Counted from the stretch's first letter, positions 9,001 to 11,936 are shown. The stretch: 15,462 bases of DNA from Nanobdellota archaeon (GCA_030704765.1 JAUYDD010000230.1:1-15462); one strand, 5' to 3'. Program-made: numbers and translations. Notes: generated by a model from the sequence alone, not told the origin.

Positions 9001-10150
9001 CTTAAATGAATGGGTTCATGTTATTGCGATAATTAGAGGAGCAACTGATATGGATTTATATATCAATGGAGTAGATGCAGGTGGAAGTTATAGTGGAACT
9101 GGCGGGGCTATGACTCATAATAGTTATAAATCTTTCATTGGAATTTATGGAAGTGGAAATGGAGATCCAGTACTATATTTCAACGGTTCCATCGACGAAG
9201 TCCGCATCTGGAACAGGTCACTAACTGCAATTGAAGTTTATCAACTTTATGCTTCAAATTTGCAGAAATATAATTCTACACAATGGTATTTGTATGTGAA
9301 TCAGTCGAAGAATTCTTCGACTGGACTTACTGATGGAGCATATACATATTTTGCATCTGCAAAAGATGTTATTGGAAATGAGAATTTGAGTGAGAAGAGG
9401 ACAATAACTATTAGCACAAACACAGCTCCTACAATCTCATTAACAAGCCCCTCAAATGGAAACTCTTCTACAGACAGGACTCCTGCATTTGTTTTCAGTG
9501 GAACTGATGCAGAAGGGAATAGTCTTATCTATGACATTAATATAACTTGTATTGGGGGATGCTCTGCTGATAATAGGCTGATTGAAGATATTCCTCAGGC
9601 AAATTATACACCAACCTCTGACTTATTGCGTCTATATGATAATAGTTATTATTATAACTGGAGTGTCAGGGCTTGTGAAAATGCAACAACTGAACTATAT
9701 TGCTCTAATTGGTCAAATCCATGGACATTAAATATATCAGGATATCTAGAGATAAATCTCAGCTCTAAATACCTGAATTTTGGAAGCATGACTGTTAATG
9801 AAAACAAGAACACTTCTAATGATTCTTATTCACCCATTATTATTAATAATATTGGAAATTGTTATGCTAATATAAGCATGAATGCAACTCAGTTATGGAC
9901 ATCAATACCATACTCAGCTAGTAATTATTTCATGGCAAAAATAAGGGCATATACTGGAAATGCAACATGGGCAAATACTTCATGGATGCAATTGCCTCCA
10001 ATAACAGGGCTGATTATAGGAGTTGATAAACTGAATTATTCAAGTGATAAAGGAAGCGTTAAAGTAGATGTATCTTTGACAGTTCCGCAAATAGAGACTC
10101 CTGGAAACAAATCTGGCAATATAAATTTCATAGCAAGTTTAGGAGAATAA
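2..10150 (+). CDS. Giant LamG/DUF2341/Ig-like surface protein with two inteins (5'-partial)
   Basis: The frame is open from the first bases of the window to TAA at 10148-10150, so the first ATG at 170 is internal and the true start lies upstream. At least 3382 codons are visible. Modules by nucleotide position: Ig-like end (to about 280), DUF2341 (about 290-560, ending in a YxYYGN motif), jelly-roll-like region (600-1110), Ig-like (1140-1530), LamG 1 (about 1550-2320), Ig-like (2480-2750), LamG 2 (2770-5390, split by an intein), Ig-like and beta-rich repeats (5520-6610), LamG 3 (6640-9290, split), Ig-like (9415-9740) and a C-terminal beta domain (9740-10147). Asn-x-Ser/Thr sequons are extremely dense, as expected of a glycosylated archaeal envelope protein. 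No C-terminal membrane anchor is visible. Removing both inteins would leave about 2181 visible residues. It probably acts in surface adhesion or as envelope structure; this is inferred from the domains only. Confidence 0.9.
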   Translation, partial: KEGVIWNCLASGNGTTDFADANRTLNVRHVYVSETITPISVLENTPTNVSVYGHVNMSNRENITNESIGIYLDSSRITSWYESNGAYIEWQNTSFKYRKLINISNNNNSALSNYQFNISIDTQLLINSSKLNSSCSDLRLINASGYSLDYWIQTGTCNSNDTQVWIKLPYVNASSSYTVYQYYGNNSVAAISNYNSTFSGNNVYLNDSFESGAIWTYRDGNWQTPAQDCNTAGEGSCSINTTDTDGGAGSINVRASMSMSTSNRYFHLMYKCKPDALWGFMFNNGSWRCIQGSGTTGCGSTNTVTGSYLPAVVCDNTWRYAGYDLGKNSRGTVTSLIVYDGNSQPANKSMWFDGFIITNTTDNVNYSIGSEESLTSTNSLGDYNYTFSANKAAGNYSVVVNLTYLGIVGNNSQILTVNNTAPPLLTIVSPVNKIYATSIIDFNISGNEALDFCKFTLDNWVSNQTITEFNSSYFNYTNSSMAEGSYTAKFWCNDTANNINNTEQVSFTYSELGITFVAPTPANGTITTNTSIEINASIIYYNLTEVKYNWNGTNYTLYNDSLVLMYNFDNNTALGEGANNFTADVSKYNNSGNCSGMGAGCNWTTSGKFGGALSFDGVNDYVNVSGSYPSGANSRSLCSWVKHATGIKTGNAHHAVNYGTYNTNQAFGFMVYTGNTWWFFAYGASNDFDTGISVNTNWHHICITYNGSLVNFYYDGANRSSASRTLATTSGNFVIGSNPGVSGTNYFNGTIDEVRIWNRSLTATEVYEMYVSNLKKYDSSNWNLYINQSKNSTTGLDDGLYTYQAFASDNVANLSSSTDVRTVTITVSDTTAPTLNITYPINGTTYNINVSTLNYTINELGGRCWYSNSSGVWNSTNVSAGTNFTNVISKEGSNTWTLYCNDTSGNLNWTNVTFSKDSVYPQINFTAPTLGNATTTANTSVEINISISELNLNEVKYNWNGTNYTIYNDSLVLMMNFENNTALGECYDNETEILTLEEVDCKEVDCEDESVVCEIISSESQNSEDSKFAEQSSVDYNKNNLINNNNMKNEKRNYERETNLNNKNQINKKENATEKVASMIMYYSPRDYKDYNGINYINFSVCNNDAEDCLSSINGNAAISKIVSHPETSGFESQLRRLCTFYSQDIKNKKCYIKKWKYFYELNRTEEVATLNNKTLELEWQKPTAYQEFDNSKINNEMYEVSLEDGSELVVSEKHKVYISLNNFSISSSEKTLINSCFFNLISLDHIGVLPKCRDNAKSGKSLISGDNFLASKINSLYSDLGTNFTILLINKSKNSYSESDISEDFIICFFNPLISKNTKSGETNLYPICLNSLVKRNTLDLLKKENKILVSNINNIFYSCSLATLSFTNSENSLASLSESLDLEAIDSPISNINSSSIPSCKALSIALLTNLSNSKFFEIDNISFSNSSGNLIHISAMQETKENDYKKLPIEDFNLKGVKEFEIAESDNSVNDRNYVDNIISKEGGASGRESVASNKKIEISDFSLQKITDVYSHLNQKDANEIYFMNSFGEPVKVKSIEKVPYSGKIYDVDVKNDIILVRRKSLVVGSEIINDKQQTTDSDDYGIWSGNSNNNNFTADVSKYNNSGNCTGMGAGCNWTTSGKFGGALVFDGVDDGINITDSESLDSATGASQPRTASIWLKFNDGGVDVITEKGTANHFYWLTDGSSIVAWSCKGGGSTDVSEDTAHANNIWINYVGVFNGSMLSMYKNGLLQTETNNIGGTCPNDDNNNLLLGKRADNSYSFNGTIDEVRIWNRSLSASEIYQQYVSNLQKYNSTQWYLYVNQSKNATTGLDTGAYTYFASAKDVAGNENLSETRTVSVDTTAPIVNLVNPANNTLSNSLTQYFAANNSDGIGLLNTTLYVWNSTTTLINNTENRSISGISNVTNISIILPRDDNYTWNYYTCDNAGNCAWNNTNWTVRIDSTAPNITEILAINVSNVSGGVVPRGTNVTINATVTGITNGTGNVWVKIWQGAVGSAIVIWQGFLNWISGNLWSVTVQTNWTWPLGVVNYTVYANDTLGNERSINGTFNTTGGIIYLPAGFEYYMNGSVNITITNGTVYHDNQYVNFTNSTYGKRLQLYALLSSQNMNLSNLYLSSSSTKTAVNLTNVSGINANHTIFVPNASNEGVYVCPNAIILNDINVSCPNIIRFTKSEAVSGTSKSTVYVSMEGNNYKIDNLTGTGAGDDSLAPRINFTAPTPANATTTANTSVQINVSISEANLNEVKWNWNGTNFTIYNDSLVLMMNFDNNTALGECYDNETQIMTENGWKYFYELNGTENVATLNSTSGEVEFEKPMAYQEFNNSKINNEMYKINLEDGSELSVSEKHRVYASKNQQRNSSTNLSSYSMNNLPSKSFGLDFCLRNVENESINNCGLSCGILNQTTENISSLDNFLKSISLVTNTRFSDFEICANTLSGVLFDEVITSNPSCNRNLSNLFLTFSSRKNLSFERDTELDIITTSSQICSVLQSCLDMFNSQGRVIFNNFSYAKSTFEHFKNLPDHNSSIFESRLAMTNLCVCNNIRVNFDSHCDESNNNDYLSFSMINLSDFSLKKITDVYSYLNQNDSNEVYFLNSRNELVLVKSIKKVPYLGKIYDVDVKNDIVLVRRVNKNSWLNNKLVDKGLSFFDINPVMMIKVFKNNSISFYKKEQNKTSNLNSFKITQIMSKILEMHDSNNIHLSDLSYLLLYSAEQRKIFLFNFSQDVINFRTIYFHNESQNLLNSSTVLDLPDDFLEDFNFSTYSSLNSSSSTGYQSILSQNSWSSIDKVPVCLNLSNISCFINLITALDNNSKSNFTLSDLSNVSSMTIGNNNDYLSFSIKDFVNVVRDEKDRLNSKEVGANKNNYGIWSGNSNNNNFTADVSKYNNSGNCTGMGAGCNWTSNGKFGNAISFDGVNDYVNVGERESLNKSILPITISAWIYKIDNNVGPIFASDTNTAATGNYYGFWFMISGSNTINLGFGDGTGAGSSNRRSKVSSSNINLNEWVHVIAIIRGATDMDLYINGVDAGGSYSGTGGAMTHNSYKSFIGIYGSGNGDPVLYFNGSIDEVRIWNRSLTAIEVYQLYASNLQKYNSTQWYLYVNQSKNSSTGLTDGAYTYFASAKDVIGNENLSEKRTITISTNTAPTISLTSPSNGNSSTDRTPAFVFSGTDAEGNSLIYDINITCIGGCSADNRLIEDIPQANYTPTSDLLRLYDNSYYYNWSVRACENATTELYCSNWSNPWTLNISGYLEINLSSKYLNFGSMTVNENKNTSNDSYSPIIINNIGNCYANISMNATQLWTSIPYSASNYFMAKIRAYTGNATWANTSWMQLPPITGLIIGVDKLNYSSDKGSVKVDVSLTVPQIETPGNKSGNINFIASLGE
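1550..2320 (+). repeat. LamG module 1, uninterrupted copy of a threefold internal repeat
   Basis: This module has close copies at 2770-2956 plus 4775-5390 and at 6640-6829 plus 8615-9290. The run from the GTNYT-type strand through LGE, then FTADVSKYNNSGNC and GMGAGCNW, is nearly identical in all three. A block encoding FNGTIDEVRIWNRSL (about 2238-2285, 5293-5340, 9178-9225) is almost identical at the DNA level and is less AT-rich than its surroundings. Copy 1 has LGE directly followed by GANNFTADVSK. This shows the empty form of the site that is occupied by inteins in copies 2 and 3. Confidence 0.85.
3213..3233 (-). repeat. Perfect hairpin with T-rich tail on the minus strand
   Basis: ATGCTACT and AGTAGCAT pair perfectly over 8 bp around a 5-nt loop, within the intein 1 segment that also holds the tRNA. 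Read on the minus strand, the hairpin is followed by a run of T-rich sequence. It could end a transcript started from the minus-strand reading of the 3286-3300 promoter-like element. No gene is visible between them. Confidence 0.35.
3286..3293 (+). promoter_or_regulatory. TATA box, likely for the embedded tRNA
   Basis: The TATATAAA-type element in AACTATATAAACTT lies about 34-41 bases before the mature tRNA 5' end. This would place transcription start near 3315 and give a leader of about 12 nt. The same element read on the minus strand (GAAAAG followed by TTTATATA) also matches the BRE/TATA layout of the TA promoters in this window, so its direction is not certain. Confidence 0.5.
3315..3419 (+). 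repeat. Inverted repeat extending the tRNA acceptor stem
   Basis: TGCAGAGG just before the tRNA (about 3316-3323) is perfectly complementary to CCTCTGCA just after it (3412-3419). In the precursor these 8 bp would stack beyond the acceptor stem, separated from it by ATT on the 5' side and the discriminator G on the 3' side. It could act in processing, or it could protect the transcript. It is not a canonical bulge-helix-bulge motif. Confidence 0.6.
3327..3411 (+). tRNA. Class II tRNA, anticodon CAA (tRNA-Leu by anticodon), inside intein 1
   Basis: Read directly: acceptor stem GCCTCAG (3327-3333) with CTGAGGC (3404-3410), 7/7 pairs. D stem GCAT (3336-3339) with ATGC (3348-3351), and GG in the D loop. 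Anticodon stem GCGAT (3353-3357) with ATCGT (3365-3369), loop CTCAAAA, anticodon CAA at 3360-3362. Long variable arm GTCTC/GAGAC (3370-3384), which marks a class II (Leu/Ser) tRNA. T arm CTGGG, loop TTCGAAT, CCCAG (3387-3403), with a perfect B box. No CCA is encoded. Oddities: position 14 is C instead of the near-universal A, and the discriminator is G, which in archaea is typical of tRNA-Ser, while Leu tRNAs carry A. The gene is entirely within the open + frame of the surface protein. It may be functional, or a near-intact relic. Confidence 0.8.
3652..4071 (-). CDS. PIN-domain ribonuclease toxin (VapC-like), antisense inside intein 1
   Basis: A 139-residue PIN-domain protein. Acidic active-site candidates are Asp6 in LDTN, Glu42 in FFEIKG, Asp93 and Asp96 in SPDIKDFPLFAL, and the WSREIRLKK segment (112-120), which matches the WSND-type motif of the archaeal PIN_2 group. 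Such toxins cleave RNA (tRNA, rRNA or mRNA) when freed from their antitoxin. The gene starts 3 bp after the antitoxin gene and they form one operon. Its stop codon (3652-3654 on the + strand) lies inside the codons for the Val-Tyr of the intein block B motif, so the toxin gene ends exactly where the Hint half-domain ends. The whole gene is antisense to the surface protein frame, in a shifted phase. Confidence 0.85.
   Translation of the reverse strand: MLLILDTNILFSFFNKSKVFRLTKELRHIGYKLVSPDFVFFEIKGLKKQIIKSSDISDSEYEFLLLLIKRIVKFVPKSEYKEFILDAKKLSPDIKDFPLFALSLHLGKTPIWSREIRLKKQELIKVFSDEDIEKLLREI
4075..4317 (-). CDS. VapB-like antitoxin for the nested PIN toxin
   Basis: An 80-residue protein. It starts with a basic/hydrophobic strand (AEICIRLPDEFEKEI) of the ribbon-helix-helix or AbrB-like kind, followed by two helical segments and a charged tail (SDKEAREFSEFVKDKVAKL) that would wrap the toxin. 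It is first in the operon, just before the PIN gene, the usual VapBC order. An archaeal promoter ends about 20 bp before the ATG, suggesting a leaderless mRNA and autoregulation. The antitoxin role rests mainly on size, position and partner; the exact family is not recognised. Confidence 0.75.
   Translation of the reverse strand: MAEICIRLPDEFEKEILSISKNLEFDKLVKRAIDKALQEGIEEELMFEIGESIASKSKLSDKEAREFSEFVKDKVAKLHE
4337..4353 (-). promoter_or_regulatory. BRE/TATA promoter of the nested PIN TA operon
   Basis: On the minus strand this reads GGAAGTTTTTTATAATC: a purine-rich BRE followed by a TATA box about 24-31 bp before the antitoxin ATG (4315-4317). That spacing predicts transcription starting at or next to the start codon. 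On the + strand the same bases encode part of the intein. Confidence 0.6.
7069..7437 (-). CDS. DUF5615 PIN-like (Mut7-C type) toxin, antisense inside intein 2
   Basis: A PIN-like nuclease of the DUF5615 family. Numbered from an upstream in-frame Met at 7446, acidic positions are Asp18/Glu19 in FLRDEN, Asp45 in TPDN, and Asp63 and Asp65 in TNDIDF, the family's signature. I prefer the Met at 7437 (MSNSV). It gives a 32-bp overlap with the DUF433 gene, and the homologous remnant at 11024 starts at the equivalent Met with exactly the same overlap. The gene is partner and downstream neighbour of DUF433, the standard pairing. Expected role: RNA cleavage when not neutralised. It ends about 10 bp after the intein block B motif and is antisense to the surface protein frame. 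Confidence 0.85.
   Translation of the reverse strand: MSNSVSRSKLKFLRDENVKKRLERFLLQEGFDVITSSKRTPDNVLAQISKSEKRVFVTNDIDFKKLSREDIFSVVWLRIPQDKPQLLIDSFSTFLKQKSRPKDFEGKLFILYEDRFVEEFLC
7406..7654 (-). CDS. DUF433 antitoxin (VapB-like, HTH), antisense inside intein 2
   Basis: An 82-residue DUF433 protein with the characteristic pattern: CHGKPTFKDTRIMVWQVLEML, then ITEIIEDYPSLTIEHIQTALQYAAD. The helix-turn-helix half suggests DNA binding and autoregulation. It is first in the operon and overlaps the DUF5615 toxin. It lies exactly codon-on-codon opposite the + frame. Its 7 Leu codons are CTT, CTC or TTG and its 3 Ser codons AGC, TCC and AGT; none is TTA, CTA or TCA, which would place a stop in the surface protein frame. 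Promoter at 7676-7693. Confidence 0.88.
   Translation of the reverse strand: MRIEINPYIVADTEICHGKPTFKDTRIMVWQVLEMLKGGLSITEIIEDYPSLTIEHIQTALQYAADLTRGGDNVQFSVPLKA
7666..7695. repeat. 30-bp exact direct repeat, copy 1 (TA promoter region)
   Basis: Identical base for base to 8488-8517. Both copies sit at the upstream edge of an antisense TA operon and contain its TATA box, although the two operons are unrelated. On the + strand both encode the peptide NNNDYLSFS. Confidence 0.9.
7676..7693 (-). promoter_or_regulatory. BRE/TATA promoter of the nested DUF433/DUF5615 operon
   Basis: On the minus strand this reads AGAAAAACTTAAATAATC: an A-rich BRE, then a CTTAAATA TATA box 25-32 bp before the DUF433 ATG, so a leaderless transcript is expected. 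It lies inside a 30-bp sequence repeated exactly at the promoter of the other TA operon in this intein. Confidence 0.6.
7934..8203 (-). CDS. RelE/ParE-like toxin, antisense near the C-terminal end of intein 2
   Basis: An 89-residue RelE-superfamily protein. Its C-terminal half shows the usual pattern FKNLRHDLSDFKRVQIGSF (a basic strand), then a hydrophobic strand and FEDFDHHDRIYIKKR. Archaeal members cleave mRNA at the ribosome. The start overlaps the antitoxin stop by 4 bp (ATGA), indicating translational coupling. It is codon-on-codon opposite the + frame: 6 Leu and 4 Ser codons with no TTA, CTA or TCA. A homologous pair sits at 10243-10790. Catalytic residues vary in this family, so activity is not assured. 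Confidence 0.82.
   Translation of the reverse strand: MKIDSSKIDDILRKIKKKNFPLFCAVQKKITQIAEMDIVAIMHFKNLRHDLSDFKRVQIGSFVLLFFVKGDTIIFEDFDHHDRIYIKKR
8200..8478 (-). CDS. RelB-like antitoxin paired with the nested RelE toxin
   Basis: A 92-residue acidic/helical protein with a motif shared with its paralogue at 10509-10790: AVIRLMKQDIFERFKQTG, then DDQEFCDKIDWYPVDE, and a charged, variable C-terminal tail that likely binds the toxin. It is first in the operon, overlapping the toxin start by 4 bp. Antitoxin function is inferred from pairing with a recognisable RelE toxin and from the conserved gene order in two copies. Confidence 0.78.
   Translation of the reverse strand: MEETLLKSDNVKLDFELLSKAVIRLMKQDIFERFKQTGTLSIDDQEFCDKIDWYPVDELELREEYVEKLKSSKKSSGKSRTVDEFNKFCDSL
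8488..8517. repeat. 30-bp exact direct repeat, copy 2 (TA promoter region)
   Basis: Second copy of the 7666-7695 sequence, upstream of the RelBE-like operon. Shared promoter DNA in front of different cargo suggests recombination at this stretch, or copying of a promoter that already read through on the + strand. Confidence 0.9.
8498..8515 (-). promoter_or_regulatory. BRE/TATA promoter of the nested RelBE-like operon
   Basis: Same minus-strand sequence as the promoter at 7676-7693. The TATA box lies about 23-30 bp before the antitoxin ATG (8476-8478), again predicting a leaderless mRNA. Confidence 0.6.
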
Positions 10151-10157
10151 AAATGAA
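10142..10157 (+). repeat. 16-bp direct repeat, left copy, at the giant gene's 3' end
   Basis: GGAGAATAAAAATGAA spans the last codons and stop of the giant gene plus a ribosome binding site and ATG. It is identical to 12465-12480, where it spans the end of the HEPN gene and the start of the next surface gene. The two copies bracket the whole TA island. Confidence 0.8.
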
Positions 10158-11313
10158 AAATGGAATTATAAAAACTGAAAGAATGGATAAGAGAATAAAT
10201 TTACTAGAAAATGAAGGAGATTATATTAATATTAATAGCAATTCACCTTTTATAAGCATCATTATGGTGCCCAAAGAAAATGAAAATAATAGTCTTGTTT
10301 TGTTCATCAATCCTGAATTTGAGGATTTGATTCTTTATAATATGAACTCTTCTTTCACCAGCAAAATCATAGGAAAGAGGCTTGTAGTGGTAAGGATTTT
10401 CAATAATTTCATTGATTTTATTATTGAGAATTTTTTTAAGAATAGGATTTTTTCTAGTAGACTTATCAATCTCTTTTTCACAAGATGGAATGAAAGTATA
10501 TTTATAATTCATTTTAATGAATCAAAGAATTCTTCAGCAGAGGCATATTTTTTGCCCGGAACCTCTTCCCTTAACCTTCTTTTTAACTCTTCTAAATGCT
10601 CTGGTTTTGGAGGCATTTCATCAACAGGATGCCAATCAATCTGTTCACAGAATTCCCAATCTTCATCAGTTACTTCTCCTGTTTGTTTGTATCTTTCAGA
10701 TATGTCTTTTTTCATTAATTTTATCACTGCTTTAGCTAATAACTTCGAATCTAACTTTAGTTCTTCTTTTGATAGTGATATATTTTCCATAAATGAGTTT
10801 AATAATTCAGATTATATAAACTTTTCCACTGGAAACAGAGGTTTAATAATTAATTTACAGAAATATAAAGATGATTATTATAAATTATCTGTTTACATTA
10901 ACAAAGGAATAGATTTTATTTCGAATTTATTCTCATATAGAGTTATTATATTACCTTTAAAATCTTCTGTATTTTTTAATTCATCCAATAATTTAATCTT
11001 TGAATGGGATGTTAATAATGACATTTTCTTTTCCCCTTGCAATATCAGCAGCATATTGCAATGCTGCATTGATATGTTCTCTAGTCAAAGAAGGGAATGC
11101 ATTTATAATCTCTTCAAAAGGTGCTCCATCTCTAAGCATTTCGAGGATTTGCCAGACCATCACTCTAGTTCCATTAAATGTAAGCTTTCCATGACAGATA
11201 TTGCTGTCTGCAACAATATAATCATTAATTTCAATTCTCATTATGGATTAAATAATCTAAGTTGTATAAATTTTTCCAAAAAGGAGGAAATAAAAAGGTA
11301 TTTATATACATAA
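10153..11313 (+). CDS. Uncertain 386-codon frame antisense to a TA island
   Basis: The frame starts 2 bp after the giant gene's stop. An AGGAG ribosome binding site (10141-10145) lies 7 nt before the ATG and overlaps the giant gene's last codons, so translation is plausible. Nearly all of its sequence is the complement of a RelBE-like pair and a DUF433 pair, and no known domain is recognised. It stays open for 386 codons in AT-rich DNA, and each antisense gene has the same relative phase that its homologue has to the giant frame. It may be a translated overlay, or a relic of TA cassettes that came from an intein. A real protein function is doubtful. Confidence 0.35.
   Translation: MKNGIIKTERMDKRINLLENEGDYININSNSPFISIIMVPKENENNSLVLFINPEFEDLILYNMNSSFTSKIIGKRLVVVRIFNNFIDFIIENFFKNRIFSSRLINLFFTRWNESIFIIHFNESKNSSAEAYFLPGTSSLNLLFNSSKCSGFGGISSTGCQSICSQNSQSSSVTSPVCLYLSDMSFFINFITALANNFESNFSSSFDSDIFSINEFNNSDYINFSTGNRGLIINLQKYKDDYYKLSVYINKGIDFISNLFSYRVIILPLKSSVFFNSSNNLIFEWDVNNDIFFSPCNISSILQCCIDMFSSQRRECIYNLFKRCSISKHFEDLPDHHSSSIKCKLSMTDIAVCNNIIINFNSHYGLNNLSCINFSKKEEIKRYLYT
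10243..10512 (-). CDS. RelE/ParE-like toxin of the downstream TA island
   Basis: An 89-residue RelE-type protein. It has YHYKPLSYDFAGERRVHI, the basic strand with Arg-Arg-Val-His typical of archaeal RelE, then ILKFRIDEQNKTIIFIFFGHHNDAYKR. It overlaps its antitoxin gene by 4 bp. It is diverged from the toxin at 7934-8203 but keeps the same gene order, the same overlap and the same phase relative to the opposing + frame. It contains no TTA, CTA or TCA codon (4 Leu, 3 Ser). Confidence 0.85.
   Translation of the reverse strand: MNYKYTFIPSCEKEIDKSTRKNPILKKILNNKINEIIENPYHYKPLSYDFAGERRVHIIKNQILKFRIDEQNKTIIFIFFGHHNDAYKR
10509..10790 (-). CDS. RelB-like antitoxin of the downstream TA island
   Basis: A 93-residue paralogue of the antitoxin at 8200-8478. 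Shared core: KAVIKLMKKDISERYKQTG, then EFCEQIDWHPVDE, followed by a divergent charged tail ending AEEFFDSLK. It is first gene of a two-gene operon with its own promoter. The strongly conserved N-terminal half and variable tail fit a DNA-binding/dimer part and a toxin-specific part; this split is inferred. Confidence 0.8.
   Translation of the reverse strand: MENISLSKEELKLDSKLLAKAVIKLMKKDISERYKQTGEVTDEDWEFCEQIDWHPVDEMPPKPEHLEELKRRLREEVPGKKYASAEEFFDSLK
10810..10827 (-). promoter_or_regulatory. BRE/TATA promoter of the island RelBE-like operon
   Basis: On the minus strand this reads GGAAAAGTTTATATAATC: BRE GGAAAAG, then TATA TTTATATA, 23-30 bp before the antitoxin ATG (10788-10790). It is the cleanest archaeal promoter in the window. 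Confidence 0.7.
10893..11024 (-). pseudogene. DUF5615 toxin remnant with an internal deletion
   Basis: A 43-codon frame starting MSLLTSHSKIKLLDEL and continuing TEDFKGNIITLYENKFEI. The first part matches the N-terminus of the intact DUF5615 toxin (MSNSVSRSKLKFLRDEN) and the second matches its C-terminal end (KDFEGKLFILYEDRFVEE). About 85 residues between them, with the TNDIDF catalytic motif, are gone. The overlap with the DUF433 gene is 32 bp, identical to the intact pair. The deletion kept both this frame and the opposing + frame open. It should be inactive as a nuclease. Confidence 0.8.
10993..11241 (-). CDS. DUF433 antitoxin left without a functional toxin
   Basis: An 82-residue DUF433 protein, clearly homologous to the one at 7406-7654 (MRIEIN-YIVAD at the start, CHGKLTFNGTRVMVWQILEML, then REHINAALQYAADIARG). 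It appears intact, while its toxin partner has lost its core. It could persist as a repressor or as an antidote to the related DUF5615 toxin in intein 2; that cross-protection is speculative. It is codon-on-codon opposite the + frame at 10153-11313 and has no TTA, CTA or TCA codon. Confidence 0.85.
   Translation of the reverse strand: MRIEINDYIVADSNICHGKLTFNGTRVMVWQILEMLRDGAPFEEIINAFPSLTREHINAALQYAADIARGKENVIINIPFKD
11263..11276 (-). promoter_or_regulatory. BRE/TATA promoter of the solitary DUF433 gene
   Basis: On the minus strand, GGAAAAA is followed by TTTATACA, 22-29 bp before the ATG (11239-11241). It is divergent from the HEPN/MNT promoter about 40 bp away. Confidence 0.6.
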
Positions 11314-11325
11314 TATTATGTATAT
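11301..11325 (+). promoter_or_regulatory. Promoter with palindromic operator for the HEPN/MNT operon
   Basis: TATA box TTTATATA (11301-11308), preceded by A/G-rich AAAAAGG. Overlapping it is a perfect palindrome, TATACATAATATTATGTATA (11305-11324), extendable by one pair on each side. A further half-site TACATAAAT follows at about 11330-11338. Repressor binding here would block TBP. The obvious candidate is the winged-helix protein coded just downstream. Predicted transcription start is near 11330. Confidence 0.6.
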
Positions 11326-11351
11326 TTGTACATAAATAATAAATTCATAAA

Positions 11352-11936
11352 ATGGAAACAGAAATCAGGATAATAAAGCATTTGATAGAGAATAGAAAAG
11401 AGTTTACAATAAGGGAATTGTCCAAATCAATCAAATCAGATTATAAAATTACACATACTGCTGTTAAAAGATTAATAGATAAAGATATAATATCTTCTAA
11501 AAATATTGGTAAGTCTATTTTGATTAAATTTAAAGACAAATTAGCTAAGGAAGTTTTAGAAGTAGAATTTGTTCGAAGAGAGGATATATTGAAAAATAAA
11601 AATATTAAAGTCATGCTTGATAATATTAAGAATAATATTAAAACAGTAGGTTATATCTTGATTTTATTTGGATCCTATGCTAAAAAAATAGAAAGTGCAA
11701 AATCAGACATAGATTTGATATTTATTGTTTCCAATATAAAAATAGAAAAAGAAATAGATAGTGCTATATCCTTATTGCCTTTAAATATCCATCATCATGT
11801 TTTTTTAGAAAAGCAATTCTTGAATATGAAAAACTCCCAAGAATCAAATATAGTGACTGAAGCAATAAAAAACAATGTTATACTGCATGGAATAGAAGGA
11901 TTTTACGAATTAATCAATAAAGGAGGAAGTATATGA
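11352..11936 (+). CDS. Winged-HTH/MNT nucleotidyltransferase antitoxin
   Basis: A 194-residue protein. Residues 1-70 form a winged helix-turn-helix (REFTIRELSKSIK region, then AVKRLIDKDII). Residues 98-130 hold the minimal nucleotidyltransferase signature LFGSYAKKIESAKSDIDLIF, that is GS(Y), then Asp119-x-Asp121. In HEPN/MNT systems the MNT protein neutralises the HEPN ribonuclease, in characterised cases by adding AMP to it. The gene is followed after 1 bp by the HEPN gene. The HTH likely gives autoregulation at the palindrome upstream. Codon use is ordinary here, with TTA and TCA used freely, unlike the antisense TA genes nearby. Confidence 0.85.
   Translation: METEIRIIKHLIENRKEFTIRELSKSIKSDYKITHTAVKRLIDKDIISSKNIGKSILIKFKDKLAKEVLEVEFVRREDILKNKNIKVMLDNIKNNIKTVGYILILFGSYAKKIESAKSDIDLIFIVSNIKIEKEIDSAISLLPLNIHHHVFLEKQFLNMKNSQESNIVTEAIKNNVILHGIEGFYELINKGGSI

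Noticed and set aside
2..10150. The giant frame as an assembly artefact or frameshifted set of genes
   Set aside because: The frame is continuous, the repeats align in one phase throughout, and stop-causing codons are absent from the antisense genes, which chance joining would not produce.
10517..10735. + strand frame of 72 codons
   Set aside because: Third-phase shadow of the antitoxin gene; the longer + frame over the island has better support.
11000..11194. + strand frame of 64 codons
   Set aside because: Out-of-phase complement of the intact DUF433 gene, with no start signal of its own.
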